This document shows, piece after piece, positions 34,960 to 43,480 of a stretch of 64,000 nt of DNA. Source of the stretch: Roseomonas sp. KE0001 (GTDB lineage Bacteria; Pseudomonadota; Alphaproteobacteria; Acetobacterales; Acetobacteraceae); NCBI RefSeq assembly GCF_016107285.1, contig NZ_RCVQ01000001.1, positions 1-64,000 on the forward strand, in the 5' to 3' direction. The position numbers and the translations under genes are program-made. Each line of letters opens with the position of its first letter. The stretch's first letter is position 1. A model generated the notes under the pieces. That model was given only the letters and a program-made list of their open reading frames with translations, was not told the origin of the DNA and did not search any database.

Positions 34960-37128
34960 TCACGCCGTCAGCCGCCGCAACGCGGCCTCGATGCCGGCGG
35001 CATCCCCCAGCGCCGCGAGATTGAGCGGGCGCGAGACGACGGGGGCGGCCGCGCCGCCGGTGACGCGCAGGATCTCCGTGTCCAGCCAGTCGAAGCAGCG
35101 CTCCTGGATCTCCTGCGCGATGCGCGCGCCATGGCTGGTGCCGCGCGCCGTCTGCTCGGCGATCAGCACGCGGTTGGTGCGGCGGATGCTGGCCTCGATG
35201 GCGGGCCAGTCGAGCCCGCCGGGATCGAGGCTGCGGAGATCGAGGATCTCGGCGTCCACGCCCGCCGCCTCGGCGGCCCGGAGGCTGGCCGGCACCATGG
35301 TGGAATAGGTGAGCACGGTGCAGGCGCGGCCCGGGCGCGCGGTGCGGGCGCGGCCGAGCGGGACGATGTAGTCCAGGTCGTCCTTCGGCACCGGGCCGGT
35401 GGTCTGGAACAGGTCCTGATGCTCGATCACCAGCACCGGGTCGTCGCAGCGGAGCGCCGCGTTCATCAGGCCGATGTAGTCGTGCGGGGTGGAGGGCGAG
35501 ACGATCCGCCAGGCCGGGTAGAGCGCGAAGAGGGCCGAGGGGTCCATCGAGTGCTGCGAGCCATAGCCCGCCTGCGGCGAGACGCGGGCGCGCACCACCA
35601 CCGGCACGCCGAAGCCGCCGCCGAACATGTGCGAGAACTTGCCAATGCCGTTGAACATCTGGTCGGCCGCGACGATGCAGAAATCGCCGAACATGATGTC
35701 CACCACCGGACGCAACCCGCAGACGGCGGCGCCGAGCGCCATGCCGGTGAAGCCGTTCTCGCAGATCGGCGTGGGGAAGACGCGTTCGGGGAAGCGTTCC
35801 ATCACGCCGCGCGTGGAGCCCGAGACGCCGCCGCGCAGCCGGTGCACATCCTCGCCGATGACGACGATGCGCGGGTCCCGCTCCATGTTGCGCAGCAGGG
35901 TGGCGGCGATGGCGTCGATATACTTCATCTCCGCCCGCGCCCCGGCCGGCACGGAGGCCGCCTCCAGCACGCGCGCGCCGGCCAGTTCGGAGAGGTCGCC
36001 CCGGATGCCCTTCTCGATCTCGGCCGTGCCGGGGAAGGCGCCGGCGCGGATCTGAAGGGTGTTGGAGTCGCGCGGCACCTCGGTCAGCGCCGCGGCGGCC
36101 TCCGCCACCATGCGGGTCGCGCGCGCATCGAGGGCGGCAAGCCCGGCCTCGTCCAGCACGCCCAGGGCCTTCAGCCGGGCGGGCATGGTCGCGAGCGGGT
36201 CGCGGGCCTGCCACGCCGCCTCCTCCTCCCTGCCGCGGTAGCCGAGCTGGCTGCCCAGCAGCGGGCCGCTCTGGTGCAGGAAGCGGTAGAGGATGGCCTC
36301 GACGAAGACGGGGCCGCCGGTCTCACGGATGGTCCGCACCGCCCATTGCATCGCGCGACGCACGGCGACGAGGTCCATCCCGTCGCATTCCACCGAGGGC
36401 ACGCCGAACATGGCGCCGCGCGTGGTCAGCCGCGTCTCCCGCGTCTGCTCCCGCACATGGGTGGAGACGGCGTAGAAATTGTTCTCCAGGAAGAAGATGA
36501 CGGGAAGGTTGTAGAGCGCGGCGAGGTTGATGGCCTCCATCGACTGGCCGGCCATCAGCGTGCCATCCCCGAAGAAGGCGACGGAGACCTGCTCGCGCCC
36601 CAGCACCTTGTCGGCCAGGCCGTAGCCCACGGCATGGGGCAGGTTGCCGCCGATGATGGCGCTGGTGCCGACGATGCCGGCGGGGGCCCAGCGCATGTGC
36701 ATGGAGCCGCCACGCCCGCCGCAGAAGCCTTCCGCGAGGCCCATGATCTCCGCCATGGCGCGGCGGACGAGGTCGCCCGCCGGCGCCACGGGCGCGTCGC
36801 GGCGCGGATCGTAGCCATCGGGCAGGGCGCTGTTGACCAGCTTCGCCAGGATCTGGTGATGCGCGCGGTGCGTGCCGTTCAGCTTGTCCCCTGTGCCGAG
36901 CACCGACATGGCGCCGACCGCGCCGGCCTCCTGGCCGATCGAGGCATGCGCCGGGCCATGGACGAGCCCCTGGCCGTGCAGCTCCAGGATCTTCTCCTCG
37001 AAGCGGCGGATGAGCAGGAGCTGTTCCATCCAGCGGGCGAGGGCGGCGGGATCCTCCGCCGCCCAGTCCGCATCGTCGACCTCCAGCCGGAACCAGGGGG
37101 TGTCGGTGGCGATGGGGATGCGCTGCAT
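34960..37128 (-). CDS. Fused alpha/beta E1 of a TPP-dependent 2-oxoacid dehydrogenase
   Basis: The 722-aa protein joins an E1-alpha domain (about 30-345) and an E1-beta domain (about 400-720), normally separate subunits in acetoin, branched-chain or pyruvate dehydrogenases. TPP binding is by GDGTLMAGQSMEAINLAALYN...ENN. The alpha part also has GPAHASIGQEAGAVG and HRAHHQILAK. The beta part has GEDVHRLRGGVSGSTRG, ICENGFTGMALGAAV and QAGYGSQHS. No E2 or E3 gene adjoins, so it must use acyltransferase and lipoamide dehydrogenase encoded elsewhere. ATG 37128 follows GAGGAACAGG. It lies 67 bases downstream of the GntR gene, on the same strand. Confidence 0.9.
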   Translation of the reverse strand: MQRIPIATDTPWFRLEVDDADWAAEDPAALARWMEQLLLIRRFEEKILELHGQGLVHGPAHASIGQEAGAVGAMSVLGTGDKLNGTHRAHHQILAKLVNSALPDGYDPRRDAPVAPAGDLVRRAMAEIMGLAEGFCGGRGGSMHMRWAPAGIVGTSAIIGGNLPHAVGYGLADKVLGREQVSVAFFGDGTLMAGQSMEAINLAALYNLPVIFFLENNFYAVSTHVREQTRETRLTTRGAMFGVPSVECDGMDLVAVRRAMQWAVRTIRETGGPVFVEAILYRFLHQSGPLLGSQLGYRGREEEAAWQARDPLATMPARLKALGVLDEAGLAALDARATRMVAEAAAALTEVPRDSNTLQIRAGAFPGTAEIEKGIRGDLSELAGARVLEAASVPAGARAEMKYIDAIAATLLRNMERDPRIVVIGEDVHRLRGGVSGSTRGVMERFPERVFPTPICENGFTGMALGAAVCGLRPVVDIMFGDFCIVAADQMFNGIGKFSHMFGGGFGVPVVVRARVSPQAGYGSQHSMDPSALFALYPAWRIVSPSTPHDYIGLMNAALRCDDPVLVIEHQDLFQTTGPVPKDDLDYIVPLGRARTARPGRACTVLTYSTMVPASLRAAEAAGVDAEILDLRSLDPGGLDWPAIEASIRRTNRVLIAEQTARGTSHGARIAQEIQERCFDWLDTEILRVTGGAAAPVVSRPLNLAALGDAAGIEAALRRLTA

Positions 37129-37195
37129 GATCGGACCTGTTCCTCTCTGGCGCCCGGACGGCGCCGTGTTGGCGGAGGCCCTATTCGCCCCGGGC

Positions 37196-37918
37196 TCAGG
37201 GCGGGGCCGTCCAGGCGGTGTCGCGTTCCTGGCGGCCGAGAAGTGCGACGAGGTTGGCGCCGCCCTCCATCAGGTCCGCGCGGAGGGCGGCGCGGGTCGC
37301 CTCGGGGTCGCGCGCGCGCAGGCCCTCGATGATGTCGAGGTGCCGGTGGCGGCCCGGATAGGTCGGCCGCGCCTCGGGGTAGAGGAAGGCGTGCATCGGG
37401 CCGTTGCGCAGCCAGATGCTCTCGATCAGCGACAGCAGCTCCGGCATGGCGGCGGCGGCGTAGAGGGTGTGGTGGAAGGCCCAGTTGGCGCGGTTGGCGG
37501 CGGTGGCCTCCTCCGCCGCCTCGGCCGCGGCCAGGGCGGCATGGGCGCGCTCCAGCGTCCCGAGGTCGCCCGGGGTGATGCGGAGCGCGGCGGCCTCGGC
37601 GGCCAGGCCCTCGAGCTCCAGGCGGATGGTGCGGAGCTCGAGATACTGCTGCAGGCTGAGACCGGCCACGGTGATGGAGCGGGCCGCCTCCAGGCGCAGC
37701 GCACGCTCGCGGGCGAGCTGCACCACAGCCTCCCGCACCGGCGTCTCGGACACCTGCATGGCGGCGGCCAGGTCGCGGATCTTCAGGCGCTGGCCGGGAC
37801 GCATGCGGCCCTCGAACAGGGCCGTGCGCAGCTCCTCGTAGACGCGGCCGGCCAGGTTCTCCCGGCCGACCGGGGCGACGAAATCGAGCACGTTCGTCGC
37901 TTCGGGCATGGTCTTCAT
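37196..37918 (-). CDS. GntR family regulator, FCD (VanR/FadR-like) type
   Basis: The 240-aa protein has a winged-helix GntR domain (about 15-85; YEELRTALFEGRMRPGQRLK, LAAAMQVSETPVREAVVQLA) and an all-helical FCD ligand domain (about 95-225). Metal-site histidines are visible in AFHHTLY and RHRHLDII. FCD regulators respond to organic acids. ATG 37918 gives normal length and has CAGGA nearby; ATG 37933 is an alternative. The TGATATATC motifs at 31961, 34921 and 38034 are its probable operators, including one in its own divergent promoter. Confidence 0.92.
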   Translation of the reverse strand: MKTMPEATNVLDFVAPVGRENLAGRVYEELRTALFEGRMRPGQRLKIRDLAAAMQVSETPVREAVVQLARERALRLEAARSITVAGLSLQQYLELRTIRLELEGLAAEAAALRITPGDLGTLERAHAALAAAEAAEEATAANRANWAFHHTLYAAAAMPELLSLIESIWLRNGPMHAFLYPEARPTYPGRHRHLDIIEGLRARDPEATRAALRADLMEGGANLVALLGRQERDTAWTAPP

Positions 37919-38032
37919 GGTCCTGTCTTCCATCGCCGCGCCGGCCGTTCCCCCGTCCCGGCTTCCGCGCGCCTTATGGCGCTCCGGCGACCTTCGCGCC
38001 ATCGGCGAGGCGATGCTGTCGAAACATAGTAT

Positions 38033-38044
38033 TTGATATATCGA
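38033..38044. promoter_or_regulatory. TGATATATC operator, site 3
   Basis: TTGATATATCGA shares the TGATATATC core with sites 1 and 2. It sits in the divergent promoter region between the GntR gene and the penicillin acylase gene, 50 bases before the latter. Confidence 0.6.
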
Positions 38045-38093
38045 CAATGGCCGCAAGTCGGTTCCAAACTCCCCCGAACAGGGGAGAATGGAC

Positions 38094-40397
38094 ATGGATG
38101 TCGTGGACGCGCGCAGGCTGCGGGCGGCGCTGCCGCCGCTCGAGGGCGTGCTGGAGGTGCCGGGACTGGCTGCGCCGGTGGAGATCCTGCGCGACGCCCA
38201 TGGCATTCCGCATCTGCGCGCCGGCCCGACCGGCGATGCCTGGTTCGCCCTCGGCTTCGTGCACGCGCAGGACCGCCTGTTCCAGATGGAGCTGACACGG
38301 CGGCGCGCGCTGGGGCGGGCGGCCGAATGGCTCGGGCCCGGTGCCGCGGAGGCGGATATCCTGGTCCGCCGGCTGGGGATGGAAGCCGCCTGCCGGCGCG
38401 ACCACGCGGCGCTGGGGGAGGCGGCGCGGGCGATGCTGGAATCCTACGCCGCCGGCGTGAACGCCTTCCTCGCCTCGGACGCGCCGCTGCCGGTGGAATA
38501 CGCGCTGCTGGAGGCGCGGCCGGAACCCTGGGAAGGCTGGCACAGCATCGCGGTGATGCGGCGGCTGGGCCTGTTGATGGGCTCCGTCTGGTTCAAGCTC
38601 TGGCGCGCGGCGGCGCTGCCGGTGGTGGGCGCGGCGCGTGTCGGGGCGCTGCGCTACGACGATGGCGGGCGCGACCTGCTCTGCATCCCTCCCGGGGCGA
38701 AGGCGGCGCGCTTCGAGGCCGAGCTGGAGGTGCTGGCGCCGGCCATCCGCGCGCTGCTGGAGTCGCTCGGCCTGCAGGGGGACGAGACCGGCGGGGGCAG
38801 CAACAACTGGGCGGTGGGCCCCGCCCGCAGCGGCACCGGGCGGCCGGTGCTGGCCGGCGACCCGCACCGGGTCTTCGAGATCCCGAACATGTACGCGCAG
38901 CACCACGTGGCCTGCGACGCCTTCGACATGATCGGGCTGACCGTGCCGGGCGTGCCGGGCTTCCCGCACTTCGCGCAGAACGGGCGTGTCGCCTATTGCG
39001 TGACGCATGCCTTCATGGACATCCACGATGTCTTCCTCGAACGCTTCGAGGCGGATGGCGCGCGGGTGATGCAGGCGGGCGAGTGGGTTCCCGCCCGCCG
39101 GCGCGAGGAGACGATCGCGGTGCGCGGCGAGGCGCCCCGCCGCTTCGAGGTGGTGGAGACACCGAACGGCCCGGTGATCGCGGGCGATGCGCGCCACGGC
39201 ACGGCCCTCTCGCTGCGCTCGGTGCAGTTCGCGGAGACGGACCTCTCCTTCGACTGCCTGCCGCGCATGACGCGCGCCACGAATGTCGAGGACCTGTTCG
39301 AGGCGACACGCGGCTGGGGGCTGATCGACCACAACCTGGTCGCCGCCGACACGGAAGGGCATATCGGCCACCTGGTGCGCGCGCGCGTGCCGCGCCGGGG
39401 GCGGCAGAGCGGCTGGCTGCCGATGCCGGGATGGACGGGGGAGCACGCCTGGCGCGGCTGGATCGCGCATGACGACATGCCGCGGGCGATCGACCCGGAG
39501 GAGGGCCTGATCGTCACCGCCAACAACCGCGTGGTGGCCGATGACCACCCGGACTATCTCTGCACCGACTGCCATCCGCCCTACCGCGCGGCGCGCATCC
39601 TGGAACGGCTGCGCGGGACGCCGGGCTTCGGGCCGGAGGACGCGGCGGCGATCCATGGCGACACGCTCTCGCCCAACGCGCTGCTGTTCCGCGAGCGGCT
39701 GGCCGCGCTGGCGCCGCTCGAAGGCGAGGCGGAGGCCTTGCGGCAGCGCCTGCTGGCCTGGGACGGACGGATGAGCGCCGACGCCACGGCACCCACCGAC
39801 TATGTCGCGCTGCGTCGGGCCCTGACGCGCATCCTGGCCGAGCGCAGCGGCCTCGGCGGCGCCGGGGGCCATCCCTGGCTGGCGGTGGCGCCGGGCGTCG
39901 CGCCGATGAACCAGCTCTGGTGGACGCTGCCGAACCTGCTGCGACGGGATGACGCCGCGCTGCTCGATGGATGGCGCTGGGAGGAGGCGATCGGCGCCGC
40001 GCTTCGCGAGGTGGCGGGCGCCGCGGAGCAGCCCTGGGGCGAGACGCATCGGCCGCGCTTCGCGCATCCCCTCTCCGCCCTCTTCCCCGCGGCGGCGGCG
40101 CTGCTGGACCCGCCCGCCCTGCCGATCGGCGGCGACAACGACACGGTGCTGGCGAACGGCCTGCTGGCCGCTTCCGGCCCGGCCGCCGGATACGGCGCGC
40201 TGGCGCGCTACGTCTTCGATGTCGGGGACTGGGACAACAGCCGGTGGGTGGTGTTCCATGGTGTCTCCGGCCGTCCGGGCAGCCCGCACTACGCCGATCA
40301 GCATGCCGACTGGGCGGCGGCCCGCATGGTGCCGATGCTCTACGGGTGGGATTCCGTCCGCCAGGCGGCGCGGTCGCGCCAGGTGCTGCGGCCGTGA
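38094..40397 (+). CDS. Penicillin acylase family amidohydrolase without signal peptide
   Basis: The 767-aa Ntn-hydrolase has HGIPHLR, LGFVHAQDRLFQMELTRRRA in the A-chain and Ser236 in GGGSNNWAVG as the predicted N-terminal nucleophile after autocleavage. LIVTANNRVV lies later in the B-chain. ATG 38094 has GGGGAG seven bases upstream; ATG 38088 is too close. The N-terminus shows no signal peptide or membrane helix, unlike the homologue at 11929, so it probably works in the cytoplasm on imported amides. It is followed by a binding protein after 48 bases and preceded by operator site 3. Confidence 0.88.
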   Translation: MDVVDARRLRAALPPLEGVLEVPGLAAPVEILRDAHGIPHLRAGPTGDAWFALGFVHAQDRLFQMELTRRRALGRAAEWLGPGAAEADILVRRLGMEAACRRDHAALGEAARAMLESYAAGVNAFLASDAPLPVEYALLEARPEPWEGWHSIAVMRRLGLLMGSVWFKLWRAAALPVVGAARVGALRYDDGGRDLLCIPPGAKAARFEAELEVLAPAIRALLESLGLQGDETGGGSNNWAVGPARSGTGRPVLAGDPHRVFEIPNMYAQHHVACDAFDMIGLTVPGVPGFPHFAQNGRVAYCVTHAFMDIHDVFLERFEADGARVMQAGEWVPARRREETIAVRGEAPRRFEVVETPNGPVIAGDARHGTALSLRSVQFAETDLSFDCLPRMTRATNVEDLFEATRGWGLIDHNLVAADTEGHIGHLVRARVPRRGRQSGWLPMPGWTGEHAWRGWIAHDDMPRAIDPEEGLIVTANNRVVADDHPDYLCTDCHPPYRAARILERLRGTPGFGPEDAAAIHGDTLSPNALLFRERLAALAPLEGEAEALRQRLLAWDGRMSADATAPTDYVALRRALTRILAERSGLGGAGGHPWLAVAPGVAPMNQLWWTLPNLLRRDDAALLDGWRWEEAIGAALREVAGAAEQPWGETHRPRFAHPLSALFPAAAALLDPPALPIGGDNDTVLANGLLAASGPAAGYGALARYVFDVGDWDNSRWVVFHGVSGRPGSPHYADQHADWAAARMVPMLYGWDSVRQAARSRQVLRP

Positions 40398-40445
40398 ATG
40401 GCGCCCGGCTGCCCCGCATGACGAACGCTCGGGAGAGAGAGAGAC

Positions 40446-42029
40446 ATGAAACGTCGTGAGATGCTGGCCTTTCCGGCCGCGGTGCTGGCCGCGCCCTCGG
40501 TCGTCCGGGCCCAGGGGACGGCCGGCGCGCGGAGCCTGCTCCGCTTCGTGCCCCAGGCGGACCTGGCCCTGCTGGACCCGGTCTTCAACATGGCGCTCGT
40601 CACGCGCAACCATGCCATGATGGTCTATGACCAGCTCTACGGTCTCGACGAATCCTACGAGCCGCGCCCGCAGCTCGCGGCGGGCCATGTCATCGAGGAT
40701 GAGGGGCGGCGCTGGCGCATCACGCTGCGCGAGGGCATCACCTTCCACGACGGCACGCCGATCCGCGCGGCCGATGCCATCGCCAGCATCGCGCGCTGGA
40801 GCCAGGCGGATGTGCTGGGCCAGAACATCCGCGCCATCACGGAGGAGATGGTCGTCGTCTCGGACCGGGTGTTCGACATCCGGCTGCGCCGGCCCTTCCC
40901 GCTGCTCGCCGCCGCCCTGGCCAAGCCCTCCTCCTTCTGCCCGGTGATGCAGGAGCGCCTCGCCCGCAACCCGCCCTCGACACAGGTGACGGAGATCGTC
41001 GGCAGCGGCCCGTTCCGCTGGGTCGCGGCGGACCGCATGGCCGGGGTGCGGGCGGCCTATGAGCGGTTCGAGGGCTATGTGCCGCGCGACGAGCCGCCGA
41101 GCTTCCTCGCCGGCGGCAAGCGCGCCCATCTCGACCGGGTGGAATGGCACACGCTGCCCGACGCCTCGACGGCGGCGGCCGCCCTGCAGCAGGGCGAGGT
41201 GGACTGGTGGGAACAGCCGACGCCCGACCTGCTGCCGCTGCTGCGGCGCAACCGCAACATCCGGCTGGAAGTGAAGGACAGGACCGGCTCCATGTCCATG
41301 ATCCGCTTCAACCACCTCCAGCCGCCCTTCGACAATCCGGCCATCCGCCGCGCCTTCCTGCCCGGCATCCGGCAGGCCGACTACATGACCGCCGTGATGG
41401 GCGAGGACCGGGCTCTCTGGACCGATCGCTGCGGCTTCTTCCTGCCCGGCAGCCCGCTGGCGACGGAGGCGGGGCTGGAAGCGATGGACGGCGCGCCGGA
41501 CCACGAGCGGGTGAAGCGCAACCTGGAGGCCGCCGGCTACCGCGGCGAGCGGGTCGTCTTCGTCGTGCCCACGGACAATGCCCGGTTGAACGCCATGAGC
41601 GAGATCGCCGGCGACATGTTCCGCCGCAGCGGGGTCAACCTGGACTACCAGACCGGCGACTGGGGCACGATCGCGGGTCGGCTGACCAATCGCGGCCCGC
41701 TGGAGCAGGGCGGCTGGAGCGTCTGGTGCAACACGATCCCCGGCATCATCGCCACCAGCCCGGCCACGCAATCCTACCTGCGCGGGCCGGGACGGGCGGG
41801 CACCTACGGCTGGCCGGACCTGCCGAGGATCGAGGCGCTGCGCGACCGGTTCATGGACGCGGAGGACCCGGCGGAGCAGAAGCGCCTCGCCGAGGCGCTG
41901 CAACGCCAGGCCTTCGAGGATATCCCCTACCTGCCGACGGGCGCCTTCACCCAGCCCACCGCCTTCCGCGCCACTGTCACCGGCATGCTCAACGGCTTCC
42001 CGATCTTCCACAACATCCGCAAGGGATGA
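40446..42029 (+). CDS. Peptide-type ABC substrate-binding protein (SBP family 5), island
   Basis: The 527-aa exported protein starts MKRREMLAFPAAVLAAPSVV, a short twin-arginine-like signal ending VRAQ. It resembles the binding protein at 15810 closely: RFVPQADLALLDPVF, WRITLREGITFHDGTPI, VGSGPFRWVAADRM, YVPRDEPPSFLAGGKRAHLD and GEVDWWEQPTPDLLPLLRRN. It lies 48 bases after the penicillin acylase and is likely co-transcribed, so its ligand may be the acylase substrate (inference). No permease lies nearby. Confidence 0.9.
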   Translation: MKRREMLAFPAAVLAAPSVVRAQGTAGARSLLRFVPQADLALLDPVFNMALVTRNHAMMVYDQLYGLDESYEPRPQLAAGHVIEDEGRRWRITLREGITFHDGTPIRAADAIASIARWSQADVLGQNIRAITEEMVVVSDRVFDIRLRRPFPLLAAALAKPSSFCPVMQERLARNPPSTQVTEIVGSGPFRWVAADRMAGVRAAYERFEGYVPRDEPPSFLAGGKRAHLDRVEWHTLPDASTAAAALQQGEVDWWEQPTPDLLPLLRRNRNIRLEVKDRTGSMSMIRFNHLQPPFDNPAIRRAFLPGIRQADYMTAVMGEDRALWTDRCGFFLPGSPLATEAGLEAMDGAPDHERVKRNLEAAGYRGERVVFVVPTDNARLNAMSEIAGDMFRRSGVNLDYQTGDWGTIAGRLTNRGPLEQGGWSVWCNTIPGIIATSPATQSYLRGPGRAGTYGWPDLPRIEALRDRFMDAEDPAEQKRLAEALQRQAFEDIPYLPTGAFTQPTAFRATVTGMLNGFPIFHNIRKG

Positions 42030-42048
42030 TCCTGGGCCCGGCCGCCGG

Positions 42049-43464
42049 TCATTCCCGCCGCGCCAGGGGCGGCCGGCGGTCGGCCCAGGGGCGCGCCTTC
42101 TCGAACAGCGCGGAGGCCTGCAGCACGCCCAGATCGTCGAAGCGCCGCCCCACGACCTGCAGCCCGACCGGCAGCCCCTCGGCGGTGAAGCCGCAGGGCA
42201 GGCTCGCCGCCGGGTTGCCGGAGAGGTTGAAGGGATAGGAGAACTCCGCCCAGGCCAGCCAGTCCCAGGCATGCTCCGGCCAGTCCGCGGGGCGCAGGCG
42301 CGGCAGCGGGAAGGCGGGCACCGAGACGGCGGGGGTGAGCAGCAGGTCCACCTCCTCGAAGAAGCGGTGGATCTGCGCGACATAGGCGTATTTGCGCGGG
42401 CGCATGCGCTGGTACTCGGACAGGCTGTGGGTCAGCCCCTGCTTCACGCAGGCGACCAGGCCGGGGTCCATGCGCGCCGCCCAGTCGGGCAGCAGGGGCG
42501 CCAGCCGCGTCAGGTGCGAGGACCAGAAGAAGCGGCCGATCTCGGGGCCGAGCGGGCCCCAGCCCGGCGTCACCTCGACGAGCGCGGCGCCGGCGGCGGC
42601 GGCCAGATCCTCCGCCGCCTTGCGCGCCAGCCGCGCCACCTCGGGATCGACACGGGCATGGCCGAGATCGGCGCTGTAGGCGATGCGCAGGCCCGCGCGC
42701 GGCTCGTGCAGCCGCCCGGGATAGTCGGCCGGCGCCGCCTCGAGCGAGGTGTGGTCCCAGGGATGCGGCCCGGCCATGACCGAGAGCATCAGCGCCGCAT
42801 CGGCGACGGTGCGGGTCATCGGGCCGACATGCGAGGCGTAGTCGCCGCCATTGACCGGATAATAGGGCACGCGCCCGAAGCTCGGCTTCATCCCGAAGAT
42901 GCCGCAGAAATGCGCCGGCATCCGCACCGAGCCCGCGCCGTCGCTGCCCTGGTGCAGCGGCCCGAAGCCCGCCGCCGCCGCCGCGCCCGCCCCGGCCGAG
43001 GAGGCGCCGGCGTTGTAGCCATGCCTCCAGGGATTGTGCGTCTCGCCGGTCAGCGGACTGCGGCTGACGCCGGTCCAGCCGAATTCCGGCGTCGTCGTCC
43101 TGCCGAGCGGCATCGCCCCCGCGTTCAGCAGCCGCGTGACGACGGGCGCGTCCTCGGCCGGCACCACGCCCTCCTGGGTGAGCGAGCCGCTGCCCATGCG
43201 CAGCCCCCGCATCACCGTCAGGTCCTTGATGGTGACCGGCACGCCGTGCAGCGGGCCGGTGGCCTCGCCGGCCATGACGGCGCGCTCGGCCTCCCGGGCG
43301 GCGGCCAGGAAGCGCTCCGGCAGAAGCTCGCTGAAGGCGTTGATGCGCGGCTCGCAGGCCTCGACCTGGTCCAGCACGGCCCGGGCGATCTCCACCGGGG
43401 ACACCGCCTTGCCGCGCACCAGCGCCGCCATCTCCACCGCCGGGAGCCAGTTCAGTTCCGTCAT
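42049..43464 (-). CDS. Amidase signature family hydrolase
   Basis: The 471-aa enzyme carries the Ser-cisSer-Lys triad: Lys in VTIKDLTVMRG, cis-Ser in NAGASSAGAGAA, nucleophile Ser in GSDGAGSVRMPA. NLSGNPAASLPCG and GLPVGLQVVGRRFDD are also family features. It would hydrolyse a small amide to acid and ammonia or amine. It is not GatA, since no gatB or gatC is adjacent. ATG 43464 follows GGAGAG. It is 17 bases downstream of aminotransferase 2 and probably in the same operon. Confidence 0.9.
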   Translation of the reverse strand: MTELNWLPAVEMAALVRGKAVSPVEIARAVLDQVEACEPRINAFSELLPERFLAAAREAERAVMAGEATGPLHGVPVTIKDLTVMRGLRMGSGSLTQEGVVPAEDAPVVTRLLNAGAMPLGRTTTPEFGWTGVSRSPLTGETHNPWRHGYNAGASSAGAGAAAAAGFGPLHQGSDGAGSVRMPAHFCGIFGMKPSFGRVPYYPVNGGDYASHVGPMTRTVADAALMLSVMAGPHPWDHTSLEAAPADYPGRLHEPRAGLRIAYSADLGHARVDPEVARLARKAAEDLAAAAGAALVEVTPGWGPLGPEIGRFFWSSHLTRLAPLLPDWAARMDPGLVACVKQGLTHSLSEYQRMRPRKYAYVAQIHRFFEEVDLLLTPAVSVPAFPLPRLRPADWPEHAWDWLAWAEFSYPFNLSGNPAASLPCGFTAEGLPVGLQVVGRRFDDLGVLQASALFEKARPWADRRPPLARRE

Positions 43465-43480
43465 GCCGTTCTCTCCGGGT

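Noticed and set aside
37974-42383. Minus-strand open frame of about 1470 codons
   Set aside because: Antisense shadow of the penicillin acylase and binding-protein genes; no motif and low-complexity composition.
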